Assembly (NCBI GenBank): GCA_017640505.1
Contig: JAEPQO010000002.1
Coordinates: 434,001-498,000 of the forward strand
Reading direction: 5' to 3'
DNA: 64,000 nt
Origin: Rhodospirillales bacterium
GTDB taxonomy: Bacteria > Pseudomonadota > Alphaproteobacteria > Rhodospirillales > Casp-alpha2
Of this stretch, positions 62,101 to 64,000 are shown in pieces. The notes beneath the pieces were generated by a model. The model searched no databases. It saw nothing but the letters and a program-made list of their open reading frames with translations, and was not told the DNA's origin. The position numbers and the translations under genes were made by a program. How positions within the stretch are numbered: the stretch's first letter is position 1; the number at the start of each line of letters is the position of its first letter.

Positions 62101-64000
62101 TCCGTCGGCATCGATGGCACCCGAGCTGCTGCCGCCGACGTTCAACTGCGCGCCGTCGCTCATCGAAAGGTTGATGAAGCCGCTCGCATCGACAAAGGCG
62201 TAAACGCCTGCACCATCGGTATCGCGCTTGTCGAACAGCGCCATGCTGCTGCCGAGCGACGCCAGATCGACCCAGGCTTCCAACGTGTAATCGCTGGCAC
62301 CGAAATCGACCGAGAAGCTGTCATCGACGTGCAGGTAGTCGTCCGTGCCGTCGAGCTGCACGAAGATCTGGCCGTCGCTGGCGCCGAGGACCGCCGGTGC
62401 ATCGGCCTGCGGGTCGATCGTCACCGTGATCTGCTGCGTGCCGATGGCCCCATACTCATCGACCACCTTTACGGTGAACGTATCAATGCCGTTGAAATCC
62501 TTGGCCGGACGATAGCTGTAAGCACCCGTGGTTTCATCGATGGTAAGCGTACCGTTTTCCGGTGCGCCGTCCGGCGCGACGCTGAAGGTGATCGCCTCGC
62601 CTGCGAAATCGTCGGCGATGATACTGCCGGTCAGCGGTGTGTCTTCGTTGATGCTGGCATCGAGGGCCGCAATCGGCACCGGGTCCGACAGGTAGGCCGG
62701 CGTGCCCGCAACGACGCCGTCGAGACCGCCCGCATAGTCGATGACGTCGTCGCCTGGTGCCGTCTCCCCGGCAGTGCCGTCGAGCCGCCAGTTGGCCACC
62801 AGATCCGGATGATCGGGTGCGACGTAACCGTTCATTTCGGCGCGGATTTCATCCCCGGTCCGCGCCGCATCCCAGAACCGGATGTCGGACAGGCTACCGT
62901 CGAAGAACCATTCGGCCTGACTGCGGCTGGAGCCGATGGCGCCTGCCTCAGTGGCGGCGTCGTAGTTGATCCCACCCGGCACATTGACCGTGGCGGCTGC
63001 CGACCCATCCAGATAAAGGGTCAGGTCGTTCGTGCTTGAATCAAACGTTGCCGCCGCATGGTGCCAGCCGCCGTCGTTCACCGTTATATCCGTGTTCAGC
63101 GTATTGCCAGCGGCGGTCACCTGCAGTTGATCGCTGGCGTTAACCGCGAGCCCCAAACGAAGCGAGCCCGACGTGCCGCCAAACAGAATGATCTGCTGGT
63201 TCAAACTCGATGAGGCCTCGGTCTGGAACCAGCCTTCGAGGGTGAACGATCCGCCCCCGACTTCCAGTGCCGCGGCCGCTGACTGCCCCAAGCCGACGGA
63301 ATCTAACGTGGTCGGATCGAAGGTCATGCCGTGGCGTACATTATCACCCAGCAGCAGCGGCGAGCTGTCCACGAAAGCCGCGTTCCCAACCAGGGTGCCG
63401 TCAATTGCCGTCGTGTTCGTCTGCGCATCACTTGCATCGCCGTTCAGAGGGAAGTACCCGAGCAGTCCGGTTTCATCACCGTTCAGGCGCACATCCTTTT
63501 CGGCCGATATCTGCGTATCTGTGCGGGCCGAGTCCCAGAAACGGACATCTGCCATTTCGCCATCAAAATTCAGACTCGGAACACCGGTCGCGCCAAGCGC
63601 CGCCGTTCCTGCCACAAGACCGGGGGCCGTCGGGTTCGCGGTCGTTTCAACGATGCCGTCGACGATAATCTGCAGTTGGTTGGCTGGGCTGGTGGCCGAA
63701 TATGACACTGCAACATGGTGCCAGGTGCCGTCGGCAATGTTAGTGGTTCCGCTCGGATGTCCGACAGCATTGAAAACAACGAATTCCGCCAGCCCGCTTG
63801 AGTTGATTTGCAGCCGGGCGCTTTCCGAAGAATTTCCTTCGGTACCGAGCTGAATGAGGACTTCACCGCCTGCGGGCGGCGAGTCCAGTTTCACCCAGGT
63901 CTCCCAGGTAAAATCACTGGAGATCAGATTGGCACCCGTTCCAAGGTCGATATAGTCGCCATCACCGTCGAATGTCGCAACATCGGCACGCAAATCGACC
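47158..64000 (-). CDS. Giant LamG/cadherin-like/FG-GAP/RTX surface protein, N-terminus outside window
   Basis: At least 5,613 codons are visible and the frame is open at base 64000; the TTG at 63993 is not a credible start. In order there are 16 LamG-like modules with six cadherin-like modules, a repetitive beta-solenoid-like region, an RTX block, a seven-repeat FG-GAP propeller and a second RTX block near the C-terminus. Reading through, I see no cysteine and few lysines, as in many type I-secreted giant adhesins. The RTX repeats should bind calcium outside the cell; LamG folds commonly bind glycans or proteins. No type I exporter genes or LapD/LapG-like control genes are in the window. It is probably a cell-surface or released adhesin. 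A TIGR03032-like gene follows. Confidence 0.93.
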   Translation of the reverse strand, partial: VDLRADVATFDGDGDYIDLGTGANLISSDFTWETWVKLDSPPAGGEVLIQLGTEGNSSESARLQINSSGLAEFVVFNAVGHPSGTTNIADGTWHHVAVSYSATSPANQLQIIVDGIVETTANPTAPGLVAGTAALGATGVPSLNFDGEMADVRFWDSARTDTQISAEKDVRLNGDETGLLGYFPLNGDASDAQTNTTAIDGTLVGNAAFVDSSPLLLGDNVRHGMTFDPTTLDSVGLGQSAAAALEVGGGSFTLEGWFQTEASSSLNQQIILFGGTSGSLRLGLAVNASDQLQVTAAGNTLNTDITVNDGGWHHAAATFDSSTNDLTLYLDGSAAATVNVPGGINYDAATEAGAIGSSRSQAEWFFDGSLSDIRFWDAARTGDEIRAEMNGYVAPDHPDLVANWRLDGTAGETAPGDDVIDYAGGLDGVVAGTPAYLSDPVPIAALDASINEDTPLTGSIIADDFAGEAITFSVAPDGAPENGTLTIDETTGAYSYRPAKDFNGIDTFTVKVVDEYGAIGTQQITVTIDPQADAPAVLGASDGQIFVQLDGTDDYLHVDDSFSVDFGASDYTLEAWVDLASLGSSMALFDKRDTDGAGVYAFVDASGFINLSMSDGAQLNVGGSSSGAIDADGWHHVAISVDRDGNADFYIDGMLSGSADASTADGLAFANNAPLLIGKTYDDANPNHFQGAIDEIRIWKEARTDLEIAQNYATKITAPTAETTLAGYWNFDNIDTHDEEYADDLSAYDNRLYAGDPLLDGGADPASGESVNHLVRASEFNGTSSSIDLSANVAALSSGTGSFTYEAWVKTTATTDGEIVAIGDSPATNSGSQFRVLADGTVKLQTVGNAAGPNSTATVNDGLWHHVAVRYDANTGLATLVIDGEEDGSAAMTPNLGSSYAYIGDNYDSSKHFDGEIADVRIWSYARDTGEIADGRENFPQPDEEGLLAHYKLDGGGGAVVVDSSDNGYDGTPTNVAVNDAGAGVFVTPITFNEDQDFTGRIGAIDPDGATTLTFTVQNGATTTQGASVSVGADGSFVYYPVEGYLGFDTFDVTVADAEGNTTTQTITVNVAAYDDPPALLGVAPTSGALQFDGVGDGVQLGDGTGTGLVTGSGDFTYEIWFKRDAGTLANDEALFQIGASATNQRANLHMNTNGTLDFDLYNNENGPTSASAYNDGEWHHAAVVNSGGTVTLYIDGQSEGTASYSPNIAVGGAVIGNSTEGTNTFTGELDEARIWSEARTIDEIQLNYQQRLDGSVDTTNLEGYWRFDQINDDGTASDLSGNERDAVVGHGSPADAFAPVMSFNGSSDEITTAAPPPISGSHSVEAWYRTTSTGTVAVVSSNDVGADGTNAMQIYVTNGQPNVEVAGTGGIDVFTLSANSTNDGEWHHIAYSYDVSTQTFAAYLDGAPAGGSLTFNQDIGTFAPDGELQIGINRLGSANFDGEISDVRVWDDIRTAAEVAENYDTRLNGREEDLAAYYRLDADGTDSTLNSNDGTVTGTTLLADASPTPIPFARSLELDGSDDYVSISGAPASMSAITYEAWIKPDTVSAVGNIVSKASDTFGTSFVVWSDGRLALQTDGGGWTTSTSTVAANEWQHVAVSYDPAAAGGTMTFYIDGVKDNTITGVGGTIDPSTLFAIGSQDGDAAANLFDGNIADVRIWNDVRTENEIRDGMSGYVGGDEPGLIGNWRLNDDLGGATTVADSAGGNNGTTVGDPQFVDGAAPVYSYEFTTDEDIAVHGSLVAQDVDTASLTFSIGKSADHGSLDLNSDGTFVYTPAGNYSGADSFQVRVSDGNTTSTRTISISVDAQNDIPEILGAQTRSGVLQFDGIDDYVQVDHADDLNPGEGSFSVQIMADFRDTTTLQSLISKGNATSSTEGWNIFIESGYLYARMGDGGTDASDKAELRYDLTGIDGWHDVAFTLDRDAGTFEAYFDGSSTGWTPTAGRDNDPSGWDISNTESLLVGKTATDTGFANTSVDEVRVWNKALSADEIANNQNTELTGSETGLAAYWQLEAAQYNAVTDVFADQTGNGHDAYLGDITPGDDAQPMFLIPPVQAMEFSGADNIVVPDNDQLSTGTDDFSIEAWIYRTNSGTEEVIIDNRDSAFKGWMLGVSASNTLELAMEDANGNTSNVFSTAVIPTDQWVHVAVTADRDGDATFYVNGAKGGTASIESSPGSLTAVSNLLIGDTDTAGSTYGGWTGMLSDVRIWDHVRDASDIGGDNFGHLQQPQDGLLGNWRLDDDSTTGEVVDYSGNGNTGAITGATSVSTARDIYETSMSVDEDTPFVGLLKSTDAEGDAVTWALETGPAHGEIAILSNGSFKYVPDGEYAGADSFTARITDANGGTRTQTFAITVSDRSDAPEILGISAHETTLQFDGTSALSAGRGTGDALAITGDLTVEMWVNPAELKLSHLLSFGTNTETLEGNTLYSLEMQADGALRLFHEDASLNNVTPTTTAPILGAGEWAHIAATRDTANNEVSFYLNGELFETVSYTGQAAGGSDAELLFGALDLDDDFTGQMDEVRVWNSVRTEAQIADTYQRKLSDAEIDNATNLVGYWDFDETNADGSYTDLSGSGADAYQGRADLVHSSTHVSNYITLDGAGDFITVPTSVDYDFNTAASTYEAWVRTTGNGGVDQVIFSQQETNTRHVSLAIDGATGQAAVNIDGVGEYAFGPDITDGEWHHVSLARSTELSLSNTYTITVDGVEVGSQTNAALTMDMDGVVAIGETVFGTNRFNGDIADVRVWDTERTNAEINQFMGTTPTGGDATGLVANWLLDDASGSTAVDSISANDGTLVGDAVFGSDTVDRHAIASHVASHATFDGIVGATGDNIAIPDNAAYETTTLSVEVWFRAEVVQEAGASFHRLVTKPTTGNGNVFSLGFSEATGQLFGAAGSSFITPANGAGPDVRDGEWHHAAMTMQPGTNASSLYLDGVLIHTGTQGAVAGDASPLMIGDYDDDGSHPQNFKGDIADVRIWSDIRTQAEIRENLITDLDGSEAGLVGHWKLDSASGSTVADISVTGNDGTLQNGAAIVDEAPLPVPVTGDALSFDGTGDIVRIDDPSLLETGGDAFTFSAWVNADDVSDGNNKVLFQVGDNVTSGDMFVVFVNNGTINADFSYQPGPESTSDIRGQWAHVAVTYDGAGTMTLFVNGEEETSVSSLTSAITGSSYANIGGFEVSPSTITDSFAGELSNVGFWSGAFNEAQIQAEMLGGLDTSADNVLGYWPLNEGAGATVEDLSRSGNDGVIEGATWVDTGPDIYANQTFVLEGEILRGDIGVRDADAGETYTFSVVSDTHFGELTVDATTGSFVYEPVPNFSGQDSFTVSVTDSDGYTTQKELTIEVDNVFNEAPVADGYDGGSHVSLADADAVTMAGVGAAAATDFTIETWFRADGSQDDGDLLFGNGTLEYGVKFNASGGLNAFVDSTVATGPAVNVLDGGWHHVALTYNGTTNDFNVVVDGQAGTPGSQAFSGASANLTFGSATSGLGLIGDIDEMRLWNTERSVEEIQLTKNTTVDPNDLALDAYWRADEGAGTTLTDLTGNGNNTTVPVGALQSDDNPTLALSHTGRSSLNFADAFSSIVSLDAVTLPNDAFAFTLWAQVQESSTENRLIEIDDTAGSGAIPFKLSVGNEGELIIRIDDGTNVVTQTLDVGWSYDKWSHIGVSFDGDDLNVYLDGELAGTVDGSTITSPFNPSGDLFLGNSNVAPGLGFTGNLSEFRMWNTDITEAMARTDMLGRVPADNIQDVGGYWPLSDGAAETVFDHSGNGHTGTAFAVLATDDVPPQPGTAAGIDFDGTTSYLKAAYDGEGENALALKGDMTVEFWVNPDIFGSGRVFSFAGEAAADTEEYNSLYELYITTGGDVQWVQEQGAGTDASPAAFTSTGISTGDWSHVAVTRDAAAKTVTLYVDGTQVGSPVVYTAPPTGGEDGELFIGANGGLQHFFDGQIADFRIWDHVRTQTEISTHLSHELVGGEEGLVGYWPMTDGSENTARDLTGNAADAALFGAADWVSGTAITTDESVTVNGRVVAGDLDSDDLTFSLESDGVNGSVTLNADGTYSYTPTASYTGPDAFTVKVTDALGNVDYTTVSVSVVGGAVIWTPSGSDDPLVDGNWSSGLVPTAYDIVTTTTDGTSTDPMLDGSLSVGRLDVLGTGDFHVSATGNLTLAADGSQVASGATMTLYGLLDGDGGLDVVSGGTLDWYDGAIATDRAVTVDGTLTINGGAKELHSDLVITGTAHTPGTSTVITGTGALHNAGGFTTEWGATIGVDFVNLVGGTVTPTAAQRTLTFNGTLENYGTIGSSASKSLSLIASEHVLNAGTLDIIVSDLSSLPTFNFNGGMTNTGTVNLARTVNSSYDAKLDVDGTFVNEGTINVSADFDVSAHQMTIGTFQNRGVLNIDHSLDVSTSGSAVVVDLRGGTLDIASGATFSVTGSGATIIIDETTTLTGDGTLFVGSGAAVQLAGDFVYDSTMPALDFYSSNDFESFDGNEYTFTIGVGAEINSQSTFDFASTIHVVNEGSITTYDNTSFFRGGLENDVTGTITVKGAGNGGVSRLSVTSDLINRGTITLAEPDATNSDIELIVGGDSNLENFGTITTSHPGGASGSTFLVAGQLINYGTLNANHDLELNSGTATDNHVNRGTVNIATGATLVIGAGDTFTNDDTGTVTGAGSLDVSGSADSTLTNNGIIETAGYDTAGALHIVGNMVNSDSSVIDIEVGNGENDTLNVSGEITLNGTLNASFITASTPTVGDVFNVVSFGSSTAGSYFDDINGLEGDGTTMLDILINEASGITFTAVNNAIAPTVGNDTFDGTSAADYAYGGDGNDDLVGGGGADVLIGGAGDDTIEITDNNFHFVDGGDGTDTLTAFNGLDMTNVRNETIDGFERLDLGFGPLTLDGDDVVSITDGTNALTGTENTLVVTRNDFGGAIDIGSGWSAATSKTLTIGGETKTFDVQTHATSGATIYIEQAAASLATDLDGTNGFTINPENGTGDIFAFSATQGVGDVNGDGFEDFTYSTDLPGEVGETRTYLVYGSAAGFGASIDIDVLRDAGGALEITGTDESSVHNMVLGDVNGDGYDDFALGMSYDDTNGTDAGRVAIVLGGESLGTNGVLDLSTLDGTNGYQIYGNAGDELSSISAGGDVNGDGFVDISFADRNTNGTGYILYGNMLAAADAADSMTNDVDGVIDISLLHAANGGDGTLGFTMTTNNGSDGTIYPRINGDIDGDGFADMILVNRLADTTNGTDTGRAILVFGSAAASGADRDYSTATAGSVVHLEGALAGNAVNDARYADINGDGLDDVILSTAGTNTGYVVYGKDDWSMTETVNLGTLSSSDGFAFTLDASTTSYAMGALGDINGDGIEDFGFLDRTLQKGYAVFGGDFDGATFDVSAMNGEDGFSYDISNTDGAYTLGVDINGDGFDDIFSTSMVADEGYVIYGGDFFGDVDSVGTAGADTLVGTADNDILDGGDGGADVLIGGAGDDRLIIGDANFARIDGGGGQDTLFIDNMFNLDFREISNGLVTGIEHLNMDNGLANMLDIDFSSVLDIGEAIDQLVGEANMLVISGDDQDTVNLDGNWTQREEQPAAASAGGYTVYDSDDSSASVAIQNAVQTNLPS
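47490..47665 (-). repeat. RTX calcium-binding repeats, block 2
   Basis: GTAGADTLVGTADNDILDGG, GGADVLIGGAGDDRLIIGD and IDGGGGQDTLF form RTX nonapeptides. They share GGADVLIGGAGDD exactly with block 1. A following beta-rich module (HLNMDNGLANMLDIDF, then VISGDDQDTVNLDGNW, YTVYDSDDSSASVAI) resembles the one after block 1 and ends the protein, where the uncleaved type I secretion signal is expected. Confidence 0.85.
47700..49060 (-). repeat. Seven FG-GAP repeats (integrin-alpha-type beta-propeller)
   Basis: Seven units of about 60-80 codons each contain the calcium loop D-[VI]-[ND]-G-D-G-x-x-D-[FIVM]: DVNGDGFEDF, DVNGDGYDDF, DVNGDGFVDI, DIDGDGFADM, DINGDGLDDV, DINGDGIEDF and DINGDGFDDI. They lie near 48985, 48790, 48570, 48330, 48120, 47935 and 47755. 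Seven is the number needed for a closed integrin-alpha-like propeller. Confidence 0.9.
49410..49610 (-). repeat. RTX calcium-binding repeats, block 1
   Basis: The stretch reads YAYGGDGNDDLVGGGGADV, then LIGGAGDDTIEI and FVDGGDGTDTL, which are successive GGxGxDxLx nonapeptides typical of RTX proteins that fold on calcium after type I secretion. A beta-rich module (GFERLDLGFG to GATIYIEQ) follows before the propeller. Confidence 0.87.
49860..51720 (-). repeat. Beta-solenoid-like repetitive segment of the giant protein
   Basis: About 620 codons of short Gly/Asn/Thr/Ser-rich strand-turn units of the type 'LxNxGTIxxxxx' recur (LENYGTIGSSASKSL, FVNEGTINVSADFDV, LINRGTITLAEPDA, LINYGTLNANHDLEL, VNRGTVNIATGATL). 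Such NxG-T turns stack into right-handed solenoids in filamentous and autotransporter proteins. The segment ends in GDVFNVVSFGSSTAGSYFDD, a closing unit also seen in autotransporter-type passengers. The fold is inferred from the pattern only. Confidence 0.65.
51725..64000 (-). repeat. Array of 16 LamG-like and 6 cadherin-like modules in the giant gene
   Basis: Each LamG-like unit of about 220 codons has the same marks: LxFDGxxDxV, a WHHVA-like motif (WQHVA, WAHIA and WSHVA variants), a YxDG strand, and FxGxIADVRIWxxxRT followed by a GxWxL end. The W-containing end motifs lie near 63445, 62785, 61815, 61140, 60200, 59560, 58930, 57965, 57290, 56325, 55675, 54985, 54325, 53425, 52755 and 52065. 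Cadherin-like units (DEDTPxxGxxxxxD...ADSFTVxVxD) lie near 62390-62680, 60750-61035, 58545-58815, 56900-57170, 53930-54215 and 51725-51965. The resulting grouping of LamG units is 2, 2, 3, 2, 4 and 3, each group closed by one cadherin-like unit. Confidence 0.88.

Noticed and set aside
57325-63039. Long plus-strand open frames of 545-550 codons (57325-58977 and 61402-63039)
   Set aside because: They run antisense to the giant gene, arise from high GC and repeated modules, and have no family motifs; the opposite frame is clearly coding.
63991-63993. TTG at 63993 as start of the giant protein
   Set aside because: The frame stays open to the window end, the codon lies at the edge of a LamG module and no ribosome-binding site is visible; the true start is outside.
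46034-64000. Mobile element or phage island carrying the giant gene
   Set aside because: No integrase, transposase, tRNA or terminal repeats were seen, and base composition resembles the flanks; horizontal acquisition is possible but unsupported.
1-64000. CRISPR arrays, tRNA or rRNA genes
   Set aside because: No regularly spaced short direct repeats with unique spacers and no tRNA or rRNA signatures were recognised in the intergenic regions; the only regular repeats are protein-coding modules.

Overview
The window is a high-GC chromosomal segment of an alphaproteobacterium, most likely of the Rhodospirillales type. That placement is inferred from the gene set: MipZ, NDUFA12 and DUF2155 accessory genes, phasin, ClpS-ClpA, a class II cobalamin-dependent ribonucleotide reductase of about 1,220 residues, a ThiS-ThiG fusion and AccB/AccC next to AroQ and Aat. 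No tRNA, rRNA, CRISPR array, insertion sequence or prophage was recognised.

Layout. 1-2.8 kb: a PdxR/MocR regulator cut by the window edge, a divergent GNAT gene, and a hydrolase-MeaB pair. 2.9-5.5 kb: DEAD-box helicase and threonine aldolase. 5.5-9.2 kb: a minus-strand run with a PleD-like diguanylate cyclase, a periplasmic thioredoxin, a TetR regulator and thiSG. 9.4-12.3 kb: aroQ-accB-accC-aat, converging on a minus-strand group (NDUFA12, two MlaD-type proteins, DUF2155, a Rieske fusion). 16-20.3 kb: nrdJ with tandem NrdR-box-like sites and a strong terminator. 20.4-25 kb: a receiver-metallo-beta-lactamase protein, RidA, a cobalamin-binding-like protein, a GNAT/FemAB-like protein and a duplicated cysteine-module exported protein. 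25-31.5 kb: CoA-transferase, a GlxA-type regulator with a DJ-1 partner, clpA, clpS and phasin. 31.8-40.8 kb: a D,D-carboxypeptidase, then a long minus-strand run (molybdopterin oxidoreductase, mipZ, VWA, membrane J-protein, ugd, phosphohexomutase, cyclotransferase). 40.9-46 kb: an LhgO-like oxidase, a GH114-like exported protein, acyl-CoA synthetase, a small unknown gene and a DsbA-fold isomerase.

46-64 kb is dominated by one giant minus-strand gene, open through the right edge, with more than 5,600 codons. It encodes at least 16 LamG-like modules in six groups, each group closed by a cadherin-like module. These are followed by a repetitive beta-solenoid-like stretch, an RTX block, a seven-repeat FG-GAP propeller and a second RTX block at the C-terminus. 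I see no cysteine in it. It looks like a type I-secreted giant surface protein or adhesin. A TIGR03032-like gene follows five bases downstream. This pair is the most unusual locus in the window.

Most other genes are housekeeping: fatty-acid and thiamine synthesis, deoxyribonucleotide supply, proteolysis, cell-division placement, sugar-nucleotide and envelope metabolism. Start codons were moved from the longest frame wherever a ribosome-binding site, overlap with a neighbour or family length favoured a shorter one. Family assignments are from reading motifs, without database searches.
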